NCBI GenBank assembly: GCA_945957605.1
Contig: CAMFLR010000006.1
Span: 1 to 64,000, forward strand
Direction: 5' to 3'
DNA length: 64,000 nt
From: an uncultured Isosphaeraceae bacterium
GTDB taxonomy: Bacteria; Planctomycetota; Planctomycetia; Isosphaerales; Isosphaeraceae
Within the stretch, counting starts at the first letter, position 1. Each line of letters opens with the position of its first letter. Below the pieces are notes generated by a model. The model was not told the origin of the DNA and did not search any database. It saw only the letters and a program-made list of their open reading frames with translations. Made by a program: the position numbers and the translations under genes. This document shows positions 51,604 to 60,218 of this stretch, one piece after another.

Positions 51604-52599
51604 ATGACTGACACTCACCCGCTACTGCTCGGCATCGAAATCGGCGGCACGAAACTCCAGCTCGGCGTGGGCCGGGGTGACGGTCACTTGACCGATCTCG
51701 AACGGCTCAATGTCGTGCCGAGCAATGGCGGCGCAGGGATCCGGGCGCAGATCGAGACAGCCGCCAAAACGCTGCTCGATCGCGCCGGCGATGGCCATAC
51801 GCACTTCGATGCCGTCGGCATCGGCTTCGGTGGACCTGTCGACGCAAAACGAGGTGTGGTCACAGTTTCCAACCAGATCGCCGGCTGGGCCGATTTCCCA
51901 CTCGTCGCCTGGGTGCGGGAAACCCTCGGCGTGTCGCGCGTCTCGCTGCAAAACGACGCCGACACTGCCGCGCTTGGTGAAGCTCGCTTTGGCGCGGGCC
52001 GAGGCGCGTCGCCCGTCCTCTACATGACGGTCGGCAGCGGGATCGGCGGCGGTCTGATCATCGATGGTAAGATCTACCGCGGCTCGGGCCAGGGTGCGCT
52101 CGAAATCGGTCATACCGTGATCGAGGAAAATGCTGACAGCTCGTTGCTTTCACTCGAACAGATCGCGTCCGGCTGGTCGATTGGCCGCGACACGGCGATC
52201 GAACTCAAAACGCTGGTTGAGCAAGGGCTTACGTCGACCAATTCCCCGCTTCTGGCGATGGTTGATGGTGACATTTCGCGTGTGACAACCGCTCTCGTCG
52301 CTCGCGCAGCCGAAGAGGGTGACGCACTCGCGTTAAGGATGATTAGCCGCGCTGCGAAGGCGATCGCGCAGGCGCTCGCTCACGGCGTTACGCTTTTAGC
52401 CCCGCAGCGGATCATCCTTGGCGGCGGCGTTTCGTTGATGAATCCCAAACTCTGGATTGATCCCATTCGCGCGGGAGTCGATCGGCGAGCGTTTGGCCCG
52501 TTCCGTGGGACCTACGAAATCGTCGCGCCAGAGCTCGGTGAGGAGGTCGTCGTCCATGGCGCAGTCGCGCTTGCGGCCGATGCTGTATCAGTATCTTAA
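51604..52599 (+). CDS. ROK family sugar kinase
   Basis: A 331-residue ROK-fold kinase. EIGGTKLQLGVG is the phosphate-binding start, GFGGPVD and LQNDADTAALGE (catalytic Asp) follow, and GSGIGGGLIIDGK is the second phosphate loop. The usual zinc motif CxCGxxGC after the conserved EIGH is absent (EIGHTVIEENADSS). It probably phosphorylates glucose, an amino sugar or a related heptose. Co-transcribed with the SIS gene (4-nt gap), suggesting the two act on the same sugar phosphate. It overlaps the convergent YdcF-like gene by 12 nt. Confidence 0.9.
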   Translation: MTDTHPLLLGIEIGGTKLQLGVGRGDGHLTDLERLNVVPSNGGAGIRAQIETAAKTLLDRAGDGHTHFDAVGIGFGGPVDAKRGVVTVSNQIAGWADFPLVAWVRETLGVSRVSLQNDADTAALGEARFGAGRGASPVLYMTVGSGIGGGLIIDGKIYRGSGQGALEIGHTVIEENADSSLLSLEQIASGWSIGRDTAIELKTLVEQGLTSTNSPLLAMVDGDISRVTTALVARAAEEGDALALRMISRAAKAIAQALAHGVTLLAPQRIILGGGVSLMNPKLWIDPIRAGVDRRAFGPFRGTYEIVAPELGEEVVVHGAVALAADAVSVS

Positions 52600-53253
52600 C
52601 CAATAATAAAGCGTCTTCATGGTCTCGTTAAAATAAACCAAAGCACTTTCGTCGTGCTCGAACCAGTTGGTTTCATCGAAGTCCGGATCGGCTGCGGCGG
52701 CGATGTGAATCGCAATTCCGCTATCCCGAAAAATTCTTGAAAACGCGAACCGAGACCTCCGAGTGTGGAACGAGGTCGTCACCACGATCAGACTTTTCCA
52801 CCCGCGCTCCTTGGCGAGGGGCAGAATTGCGTTCGCCTCGTCGAACGTGCTCATGGTCTTCTTGTCGATGATGGTGATCGCGCTCAAGGGAACGCCCGAC
52901 ACCGCCATCGCTCGCACGGCAGCGTGTGATTCTCGCGCGAATCCTTCGCGTGCAGGCTGACCCGCGCACAGCACGATCCGAGGCGCGTAACCTTCGCGAT
53001 AAAGCGCCGCCGCCTTGTACGGTCGTGACTCAGGGCCGCCCAGCAACATGACGATCGCATCCGACGGCGTTGGGTCGTCGACGCGAAAAAGCATGGCATA
53101 GCGCGTCAGAATTGTCCGGTGATACTTCCAGACCACGCCCGCGCCCGCCGCAAGAACCAGCAGACACGCCATCCAAATTCGAAGCTTTTGGCGCAACGGA
53201 TGCGGCGGTTGAGGGACGAGGGGCCCAGGTGCAAGTTGATTTGAGTTCGGCAA
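52588..53253 (-). CDS. YdcF/SanA-like DUF218 membrane protein
   Basis: A 221-residue protein with one membrane helix (about 28-45) and a DUF218 domain. SDAIVMLLGGPESRPYKAAALYREG and VLCAGQPAREG at the start of the domain, DKKTMSTFDEANAILPLAKERGWKS in the middle, and TTSFHTRRSRFAF near the end are characteristic. DUF218 proteins include SanA and ElyC, linked to envelope integrity; the catalytic function is not settled. The start is TTG at 53253 with GGAG 8 nt upstream. Confidence 0.9.
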   Translation of the reverse strand: MPNSNQLAPGPLVPQPPHPLRQKLRIWMACLLVLAAGAGVVWKYHRTILTRYAMLFRVDDPTPSDAIVMLLGGPESRPYKAAALYREGYAPRIVLCAGQPAREGFARESHAAVRAMAVSGVPLSAITIIDKKTMSTFDEANAILPLAKERGWKSLIVVTTSFHTRRSRFAFSRIFRDSGIAIHIAAAADPDFDETNWFEHDESALVYFNETMKTLYYWLRY

Positions 53254-53324
53254 CAGAACAGCTCCAGATCGCGCACGAAAGATACGTGTAGTGTAGCTCG
53301 ACGGCGGCCACCCGTCGAACTCGG

Positions 53325-53353
53325 TTGCCTCACGGCGACGCGATCGCTAAGGT
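53325..53353 (+). promoter_or_regulatory. Candidate promoter of the enolase-like gene
   Basis: TTGCCT (53325-53330), a 17-nt spacer and TAAGGT (53348-53353) form a plausible sigma70 pair, about 64 nt upstream of the start codon. Confidence 0.45.
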
Positions 53354-53416
53354 GGTGCTTTCCTTCGGCGAGGGCCCGGGGACGACCGCCGAGGATTATG
53401 CAGCAGGTTTCAGCGG

Positions 53417-54508
53417 ATGGAGAGACGAGGCGTGCGGATTTCCGACCTGGATGTCGTGGTCGCAACCGACAAGTTGGACGGCCTCCTCGACCTGACGATC
53501 CGCACCGATGACGGATCGGCCGGCCACGCCCAAACGGCCTTGCCGTCGCGTCCCGCCGCGCTCCTGGCGATTCTCGACAGCTTCAAATCGCATCCGCTGA
53601 TTGGGTCCGACGCCACGCAACCCGCTCGCGTCCAGCAAATCCTCGCTGCGCTCGAGCCGCCAACCGAGAGCTCTGCTGCTGCAACCGCCATCGGCCTGGT
53701 CGAAGCCGCCTGCTGGGATCTGACTGCGAAACGCCTGGCACTTCCGCTTCGTCACCTCCTTGGTGGGGCAATCCGCGAAGCCGTACCCGCTTGCGCAGTC
53801 GATTGGGAGCCCGCCGACCGCAATCCCGACCACTTTGCAGCCGCGGCGCAGGAGGTTGTCGCACAGGGATATCGGATCGTCAAATACGCGCCGTTCTCGC
53901 ACTTCGTCCCGGGTAATCACATTCCCAAGACCGAGGCGATTCGCGCTTTGCGGTCTTGCGAGATGCTTCGTGCAGCGTTTGGGCCGGACGTTTCGCTCTG
54001 GCTCAGCTTCGGCGGATTGTTCAACGCTCCCGATGCACTACGGCTTGTGAAGGCCGTAAAACGAGTAGAACCGGCAGGGATCCTTGACCCGCTGACACCT
54101 GACGCGAATGATCAGATAGGAGCACTGGCGCGTCGGGTCGGCGTGCCGCTCGCGGTGAGTCAGCGCGTGAATCAGTGGCCAATGCTTAGAAACCAGATCG
54201 CCGAGGGAGCTGTCGGACTCGTTTCGGCCGACCCGGTTGCCGCCGGCGGGATCACTGCGACGCGCACTCTCGCAACGCTTGCCTCTGCCAACGGAATCAG
54301 CTTCGCCCTCCGCGCCAGTGGCGGCGAAGTTACCCTCCGCCTGGCAGCCGAACTCGCGCTTGCGCTTCCCGGCGTTCGATTCGTCGAGACACCGGTCCGT
54401 ACTCATTCGGCGCGAGTGGACACTCAGCCCCCCGCGCTGAACCCTCTGATGTTTCTTCTAGGAAACATTTCTGAACCCAGTCACAGTGTGAGTCGTCCAA
54501 GTGTATGA
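53417..54508 (+). CDS. Enolase-superfamily (mandelate racemase-like) protein, metal ligands lost
   Basis: A 363-residue protein with the two-domain shape of mandelate racemase / galactonate dehydratase relatives. The three carboxylate ligands for Mg2+ are not present where expected. The first metal Asp position reads LWLSFGG (about 193), the Glu position reads ILDPLTPD (about 221), and the third reads AVSQRVNQW (about 245), where relatives have Asp or Glu. The KxK-like position reads VKYAP. It is therefore probably not an ordinary Mg2+-dependent racemase or dehydratase. The ATG at 53417 lacks a clear Shine-Dalgarno; a GTG at 53432 has GGAGAG 7 nt upstream. It has no obvious operon partner. 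Confidence 0.8.
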   Translation: MERRGVRISDLDVVVATDKLDGLLDLTIRTDDGSAGHAQTALPSRPAALLAILDSFKSHPLIGSDATQPARVQQILAALEPPTESSAAATAIGLVEAACWDLTAKRLALPLRHLLGGAIREAVPACAVDWEPADRNPDHFAAAAQEVVAQGYRIVKYAPFSHFVPGNHIPKTEAIRALRSCEMLRAAFGPDVSLWLSFGGLFNAPDALRLVKAVKRVEPAGILDPLTPDANDQIGALARRVGVPLAVSQRVNQWPMLRNQIAEGAVGLVSADPVAAGGITATRTLATLASANGISFALRASGGEVTLRLAAELALALPGVRFVETPVRTHSARVDTQPPALNPLMFLLGNISEPSHSVSRPSV

Positions 54509-55058
54509 ATGCATGGAGTGTCGTGAAATGCGAATGAGACAGGCACGACGCTCGTTCGTTAAGCTATGATGAAACGGTGCAGCTCGCGTGAAGGCGTGCT
54601 CGATCGATTCGCCTTGGCGAGTTCCCCGCGTTTCCGACCATTTTTCCCGGATTTTCCGGTAGGAAAGGAGGTAACGGCGGGGGCAAGGAACGTCCTCGTG
54701 CAAACACAAATGATTGGCCTTCGATTTGCGTCTCTGTGTAAACGTGGTGTTTTTTCACAGGGGTTTGCCTCGAACGCGGGCACGCGTGTTATGGTGGAAA
54801 GGTGGACTAAAAGTCCGCTTCTCAAAATGCGGTGATTTTGCGAACGTGTCGCAGCCTAGGGGTCTCTGTACGAAGTGAAGGGTGAGAGTAGATCAAGGAT
54901 AGGATCGGGCCGAAGGAACGAGCCGCAATCATCCGGCAGCATCAGTGAACATTATTCTCGTTTGCCTCGTTTAGATTGTCAGAGGGTGTGGGAAGGGATG
55001 TGGTCCTTCCCGGTACGGCCAAGGCCAAGTCGATCCAGACTTTATCGAGGGGCTCGCC
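54509..55058 (+). other. Gene-free 550-bp region with long leader
   Basis: Open frames are present but lack ribosome sites and look non-coding. Seen here are an isolated AAAGGAGGT (54664-54672) with no start codon at a usable distance, a weak promoter candidate (TTGCCT at 54765-54770, 19-nt spacer, TATGGT at 54790-54795), a 7-bp hairpin with a 3-nt loop at 54802-54818 near the predicted transcript start, and a GGGAAGG/CCTTCCC hairpin at 54990-55011. This could be a 260-nt leader of the 80-residue gene or a small RNA. Confidence 0.45.
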
Positions 55059-55301
55059 ATGACAATGAAATTGGCCGAAACCCAACTGTGGCAGCACAAC
55101 GCTGCGTCGCTCATCCGCTCGGGCCTGTTCCAGCGGGCCGAAACGGGTGAATTCCACGGTTTGCACACGGTGATCGGTGTGTACCGCGACGGGACTTTCT
55201 CGGCCCCGCTGGCCAAGTACGCCGATAGTCGTCGAGCGTCCGACGCCGCGCATCTGGTCAACCAGCTTGCGAAGCTTCCCTCGCCCGTCGAAGCCAACTA
55301 A
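55059..55301 (+). CDS. 80-residue soluble protein of unknown function
   Basis: A small protein without membrane segments or Cys residues. Its sequence is mixed: a helix-like start (ETQLWQHNAASLIRSGLF), a beta-like middle (GLHTVIGVYRDGTFSAP) and a helical end (DAAHLVNQLAKLP). No family was recognised. GAGGGG about 8 nt before the ATG supports translation; a second in-frame ATG at 55065 is possible. It has a long leader and its own terminator, so it is a free-standing gene. A regulatory or binding role is likely for such a size, but nothing specific can be claimed. Confidence 0.65.
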   Translation: MTMKLAETQLWQHNAASLIRSGLFQRAETGEFHGLHTVIGVYRDGTFSAPLAKYADSRRASDAAHLVNQLAKLPSPVEAN

Positions 55302-55364
55302 TTACCCCTAACCGGTTTGGGATGTCCCTCTCCGTTTCCGCCCATAGATCCAAAATCCCACTCG

Positions 55365-55401
55365 CCCGGCTGCGGTCCACCACCGTCGCCGGGTTTTTTT
55401 T
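55365..55401 (+). terminator. Rho-independent terminator
   Basis: CCCGGC (55365-55370) pairs with GCCGGG (55388-55393), extended inward by GCGGT/ACCGT across one mismatch and followed by eight Ts. It ends the 80-residue gene's transcript 64 nt after the stop. Confidence 0.85.
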
Positions 55402-55417
55402 ATTGGAACTTGGCGCC

Positions 55418-56500
55418 CTATCCGCTCGCGTTCGACGGATTTCCCCTGCTCCAGCCGATTTCCGCTGCCGTCAACGGATCGATCCGCAGCTTGCTCAACC
55501 GCTCGACGTCGAGCCTCATCACATCGTTACGAGTGACCGTCCGTTCCGGAAACGTCTTCAAGGACGTGCCATATTTATCGGTCGCGCCGAATTGATGCAA
55601 CAGTTCGTGTGCGATGGTGACCGGATCAATAAACGGCAAGCCAACCAGCGGCTCGGAGTAATTCTCTTCGCGCGCATAACAGACGATGACGCCATCCCCC
55701 GGCAGGCCAAACTGCCCCGGCAAAATCGCGCTCGATCGACCTGCGCGCATCAGGCAGACGATGAAAATCAAAACGTCGTGATCCGCGAGACGTCCAATCA
55801 TCTCGATCATCGCGTCTAAATGCTCGAACCCAAGCGCAGCGGCCGCGCGTGTCGCACTCGTCAACGCTTTGAGATCGGCGTCGCGCTCGTCGATAATGTT
55901 TTCGAACGGATCCAGACTGTCGACCAGCTCGACCGTCTCCGTATGTTCATCATTCGCAACAAAATACGTCGCCAACCGTTCGAGATTAAGCGGCACATTC
56001 GAACGCTGCGCCTCGCGTTCCAACCACACGCCCGCGCGTTCGATCGACTTGTAAGTTTCGACGATCTCCCGCTCGTCCCAGGCGTTTTCATCCCGCCCAA
56101 CAAAGAAAGCCGCCAGTCCAACTCGCCCGCGCAATCGCTTACCGCCATTGCGCACTCGGATATCACTGGAATGATCAGAGTTCAACTTATCAAAGGGCCC
56201 GATCGCCGGCAGAAGCGAATTGATGCTTCGTGAAATGCCTGCCGTTTCGACGATCGGAACCAGTCCATCGGCTGGCCGATCGTCAAACGCCTCATCATCC
56301 GTTGGCGTGTTACGGAGATGCAGTAGCTCGCCAAATAATGCGGCCATTGCGACGAGGCAAAACCCGACAAGCAGTAGCACAGGCCAGGGCACACCGAGGC
56401 GATTGGATAGCAACGGCAATATCCCGGCGACGACGCACCAGGGGATCAGTTCCAGTCGCCAAAGCCGCATCGCCGAAAAACTCAGGAAGAATGATCTCAC
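55418..56500 (-). CDS. Membrane-anchored metalloprotease-like protein
   Basis: A 360-residue protein with two hydrophobic segments (about 16-31 and 38-60), a variable linker, and a soluble C-terminal domain. The zinc motif TIAHELLHQFGATDKY (HELLH at about 296-300) matches HExxH followed by a G-x-x-D-like metzincin-style third ligand region. The catalytic Glu is present. Substrate unknown; the domain should face outside the cytoplasm. The longest frame starts with GTG at 56500; an ATG at 56470 is possible. It is transcribed convergently with the 80-residue gene. Confidence 0.7.
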   Translation of the reverse strand: MRSFFLSFSAMRLWRLELIPWCVVAGILPLLSNRLGVPWPVLLLVGFCLVAMAALFGELLHLRNTPTDDEAFDDRPADGLVPIVETAGISRSINSLLPAIGPFDKLNSDHSSDIRVRNGGKRLRGRVGLAAFFVGRDENAWDEREIVETYKSIERAGVWLEREAQRSNVPLNLERLATYFVANDEHTETVELVDSLDPFENIIDERDADLKALTSATRAAAALGFEHLDAMIEMIGRLADHDVLIFIVCLMRAGRSSAILPGQFGLPGDGVIVCYAREENYSEPLVGLPFIDPVTIAHELLHQFGATDKYGTSLKTFPERTVTRNDVMRLDVERLSKLRIDPLTAAEIGWSRGNPSNASG

Positions 56501-56595
56501 GATCGTAGAGACTTTTACGATACGATCTTAGCAAGCAGACCTACCCGCCGTCTTCACTCGGATTGTCCCACCGGTTCCCCACGAGGTTGCCCGCG

Positions 56596-58023
56596 ATGAG
56601 CGACCTGTTCGGCATCCCGCCCGAATCGCGCAGAGCGTTCTTCCGCGACGCCGGTGGCGGATTCGCCGCGCTCGCGCTTGCGTGGCTCGAATCGCAGCGA
56701 GTGGCAGCCGCGGCCGATCCCATAGCCTCGCCACTCGCCCCGCGCCAGCCCCACTTCCCCGCGAAGGCGCAACGGGTCATCTTCCTGTTCATGCACGGAG
56801 GCCCGAGCCACCTCGAGACCTTCGACCCCAAGCCCGAACTGCAACGCCTCGCCGGCCAGCCACTCCCCGCCAGCTTCGGCGCGGTGGCAACTCGTCGCAA
56901 GGTGGCGGCGAACCCTTTGCTGGCAACGACGCGTACGTTCCGCAAGTTCGGCAAGTCGGGAATCGAAGTGTCCGACTTTCTGCCCAACATCGCCAAGCAC
57001 GTCGACGACCTCGCCGTGATCCGATCCTGTTGGGCCGACAGCGTGAATCATCCGCAGGCCGTCTACCAGATCAACACCGGCACCGTGCTGATGGGCAAGC
57101 CGAGTCTCGGCTCGTGGGTGAGTTACGGTCTGGGCACCGAAAATCAGAATCTCCCCGCATTCGTCGTCCTCCCCGACCCGGCCGGCGGCATCAAGGGCGG
57201 TCCGCCCGCCTATGGTGCCGGCTTCCTTCCGGCGAGTTACCAGGGAACGCAAATGCGCGGGGGACCGAGTCCGATTCTCGACCTCGACCCCGGTGACGAT
57301 CACCCCGCCGCTCGCCAGCGTGCCACGCTCGACCTCATCGGCAAGCTCAACGCGACGCACAAATCCACGCGCGGCGACGACCAGGAACTCGCCGCGCGAA
57401 TCAATGCGTACGAGCTGGCCTATCGGATGCAATCCGCCGCGCCCGACGCCGTTGATTTCGCTCAGGAATCCGCCGAGACAAAAACGCTCTACGGCCTCGA
57501 TGGAGACGTCACGCGCGACTTCGGCTCGCGCTGCTTGCTGGCGCGGCGACTCGTCGAACGCGGCGTACGTTTCGTCCAACTCTATTCCGGCGACGTCAAC
57601 GGCTGGGACGCGCACGATAACGTCGAAACGAATCACGCACGGATGTGCGCGAAAACCGATCAACCCGTCGCCGCCTTGCTCACCGATCTCAAGCGTCGCG
57701 GACTATTCGACAGCACCCTCGTGATCTGGGGCGGCGAGTTCGGTCGTATGCCGATGTCGGAGTCGGGCGTCGGCCGCGACCATAACCCGCATGGTTTCAG
57801 TTATTGGTTCGCCGGCGCGGGGATAAAAGGCGGCGTCGTCCACGGTGCGACCGATCCGGTCGGCCTGCGCGCGGAGGTCGATCGCGTTCACGTCCACGAC
57901 CTTCATGCGACGATTCTCCACCTGCTTGGCATCGACCACACCAAGCTAACCTTCCCGCATAACGGCCGCGACGAACGCCTGACCGACACCGCCGGGAACG
58001 TCGTCCGTTCGATCCTGGCGTGA
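56596..58023 (+). CDS. DUF1501 family protein
   Basis: A 475-residue protein of the DUF1501 family with a twin-arginine-like start (ESRRAFFRDAGGGFAALAL). The hallmark IFLFMHGGPSHLETFDPKPE is intact, as are YSGDVNGWDAHDN and GGEFGRMPMSESGVGRDHN. DUF1501 proteins have an alkaline-phosphatase/sulfatase-like fold and are exported. The start at 56596 was chosen over 56563 because GAGG lies 9 nt upstream and the Tat motif follows. The stop lies 29 nt before the ATG of the DUF1549 gene, so they form one unit, in the reverse gene order to the pair at 31966-35138. Confidence 0.93.
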   Translation: MSDLFGIPPESRRAFFRDAGGGFAALALAWLESQRVAAAADPIASPLAPRQPHFPAKAQRVIFLFMHGGPSHLETFDPKPELQRLAGQPLPASFGAVATRRKVAANPLLATTRTFRKFGKSGIEVSDFLPNIAKHVDDLAVIRSCWADSVNHPQAVYQINTGTVLMGKPSLGSWVSYGLGTENQNLPAFVVLPDPAGGIKGGPPAYGAGFLPASYQGTQMRGGPSPILDLDPGDDHPAARQRATLDLIGKLNATHKSTRGDDQELAARINAYELAYRMQSAAPDAVDFAQESAETKTLYGLDGDVTRDFGSRCLLARRLVERGVRFVQLYSGDVNGWDAHDNVETNHARMCAKTDQPVAALLTDLKRRGLFDSTLVIWGGEFGRMPMSESGVGRDHNPHGFSYWFAGAGIKGGVVHGATDPVGLRAEVDRVHVHDLHATILHLLGIDHTKLTFPHNGRDERLTDTAGNVVRSILA

Positions 58024-58052
58024 GCACACGAGTCGATTGCGGAGCCCCCTCG

Positions 58053-60218
58053 ATGCCTCGTTTGCTTCTGTTCGCCGGGATGCTTGTGGTTTGCAACTCG
58101 TTCGCAACCGTAGCGGACGTCAAGGAAAAGCCGATCACCAGCGACGATCGCGCTCATTGGGCGTTCCGCCCGCTCGCACGCCCTGAGTTGCCAGACTTCG
58201 CCGGTGCAAAGGACATCAAAAACCCGATCGACCGCTGGATTCGTGCCAAGCTGGTCGAGGCCGGCCTGAAGCCGTCGCTCCGAGCATCGCGTTCAGTACT
58301 CATTCGCCGCCTCAGCTTCGACCTGATCGGCCTCCCCCCGACACCCGAAGAAGTGACCGTATTTGAAAACGACAAACGCCCCGATGCATACGAACGCCTC
58401 GTCGATCGCTTGCTCAAATCACCTCATTACGGCGAGCGCTGGGCGCAACACTGGCTCGATCTAGCACGATATGCCGACACTGACGGTTTCGAGTTCGATC
58501 AGGCCCGGCCAAACGCCTGGCGCTATCGCGATTGGGTTGTGAAAGCGCTCAACGACGACATGCCCTACAACCGCTTCGTCACGCAGCAAATCGCGGGCGA
58601 CGAGTCGACTCCCGACGACCCCAGCGGATTCGTGGCGACTGGCTTCAATCGCTGCTATCCCGACATGGTCGACCTCAATGACCAAGCTTTGCGGCGTCAG
58701 AACGCGCTCAACGACATCACCGACACAACCGGCCTCGTCTTTCTCGGTCTGACAATCGGCTGCGCTCGCTGCCACGATCACAAATTCGAACCGATCAGTC
58801 AGGCCGACTATTACCGGCTGCAGGCCTTCTTCACGCCCGCGCGCTTTCGCGATGATTTTTCGATTGCGACATCGGCCGAGCGTGCCGAATTCGAACGCAA
58901 GCGCGACGCCTGGCAAAAGCTTCTTATGGCCGCGCAGTCGCGCGTGATGTCGATCGAAGAACCGGTTCGCGCCAAGCTTGCCGCAATTCCGACCGGCGCG
59001 ACGGATGACATCATCGTCGCGCTGCAAAAATCGCCCGACGTTCGTACGTCTCGCGAAATAGGCCTGATCTACGACGCGCAGCGCAAGGATAAACGGATCA
59101 GCGATCGCCAGTTCGCGCAATCACTCGACGGCAAAAGCAACGAAGCTCGCCTCGCGGCCCTGCGTGACGTTGATCAGCTTCGCAAAAACGCGCCGGCCAG
59201 CCCGCCTCAGGCGACAGGAATCGACGAACCCGCCAGCCCCCCTGCTCTGACGTTCCTGCTCAAACGCGGCGACTTCTACCAGAAAGGACAGCAAGTCGAA
59301 CCCGGCGTTCCGCGCGTTCTTTTGGTGAATGATGACGCGGCAAAGCTTGCGATTGCAGCGCGTCCCTCGTCATCGGGTCGACGCCTCGCACTCGCGAATT
59401 GGCTGACCTCATCGACCAACCCTCTAACTTCTCGTGTGATGGTCAATCGCGTCTGGCAGCGTCATTTCGGTCGTGGACTGGTCGCCATGACGAGCGACTT
59501 TGGCACGCAAACCGACGAGCCGAGCCATCCCGAACTACTCGACTGGCTGAGTGCCGAATTCATCGCGCAGGGCTGGAGCCTCAAAACACTGCACCGACTC
59601 ATTGTCACCAGCGAAACCTATCGCCAGTCATCCGTCCCGAACTCAAAAGCCGCCGACATTGATCCCACGAACGAACTGCTCTGGCGGCAAAATCGCCAAC
59701 GGCTCGATGGCGAGGCGATTCGCGATTCGTTGCTCGCCGTGTCAGGTCAATTGAATCTCGCAATCGGCGGCCCATGCGTTTTCCCCGAGTTGCCGGATGA
59801 ATTGAAGAAGCTGAGCAACAAGGGCGAAACCTGGCCGGTGTCGAAACGCGTCGAGGATCGCAACCGCCGCAGCCTTTACGTCTTCACCAGACGCAACTTG
59901 CGCTATCCATTCTTCGAAGTCTTCGACCGCCCTGACACGAACGCAAGCTGTCCTCAGCGACCTGTTTCAACGATCGCGCCGCAGGCGCTCACGCTGCTAA
60001 ACAGCACGCTCTCACGCCAGGCTGCCAAAGCACTCGCGGAACAGCTCAATCGCGAACCGGTGCAGGAAAATCGAATCGCGCGAGCCTACCAGCTTACGCT
60101 CGCACGAGCCCCATCCCACGAAGAAACGGAACTCGCGAACGAGTTCCTGAAGCATGCGCCGCTCGAAGATTTTTGCCTCGCGTTGTTGAACATCAACGAG
60201 TTCATTTACATCGACTGA
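58053..60218 (+). CDS. DUF1549/DUF1553 protein, full form
   Basis: A 721-residue exported protein. A signal peptide (about 1-22) precedes the conserved HWAFRPLARPELPDF segment. DUF1549 runs from about 60-275 with KSPHYGERWAQHWLDLARYAD and the CARCHDHKFEPI CxxCH motif near 240. DUF1553 runs from about 430-700 with RVMVNRVWQRHFGRGLV and ETYRQSS. This is the typical form, unlike the short paralog at 31966. The start at 58053 has GGAG 8 nt upstream; an upstream GTG at 58020 overlaps the DUF1501 stop. Its stop directly abuts the malQ stop on the other strand (TGATCA). Confidence 0.95.
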   Translation: MPRLLLFAGMLVVCNSFATVADVKEKPITSDDRAHWAFRPLARPELPDFAGAKDIKNPIDRWIRAKLVEAGLKPSLRASRSVLIRRLSFDLIGLPPTPEEVTVFENDKRPDAYERLVDRLLKSPHYGERWAQHWLDLARYADTDGFEFDQARPNAWRYRDWVVKALNDDMPYNRFVTQQIAGDESTPDDPSGFVATGFNRCYPDMVDLNDQALRRQNALNDITDTTGLVFLGLTIGCARCHDHKFEPISQADYYRLQAFFTPARFRDDFSIATSAERAEFERKRDAWQKLLMAAQSRVMSIEEPVRAKLAAIPTGATDDIIVALQKSPDVRTSREIGLIYDAQRKDKRISDRQFAQSLDGKSNEARLAALRDVDQLRKNAPASPPQATGIDEPASPPALTFLLKRGDFYQKGQQVEPGVPRVLLVNDDAAKLAIAARPSSSGRRLALANWLTSSTNPLTSRVMVNRVWQRHFGRGLVAMTSDFGTQTDEPSHPELLDWLSAEFIAQGWSLKTLHRLIVTSETYRQSSVPNSKAADIDPTNELLWRQNRQRLDGEAIRDSLLAVSGQLNLAIGGPCVFPELPDELKKLSNKGETWPVSKRVEDRNRRSLYVFTRRNLRYPFFEVFDRPDTNASCPQRPVSTIAPQALTLLNSTLSRQAAKALAEQLNREPVQENRIARAYQLTLARAPSHEETELANEFLKHAPLEDFCLALLNINEFIYID

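Noticed and set aside
54566-54835. 89-residue plus frame in the gene-free region before the 80-residue gene
   Set aside because: It has no ribosome site at its start, composition unlike a folded protein and an in-frame stretch crossing a likely promoter; kept as non-coding.
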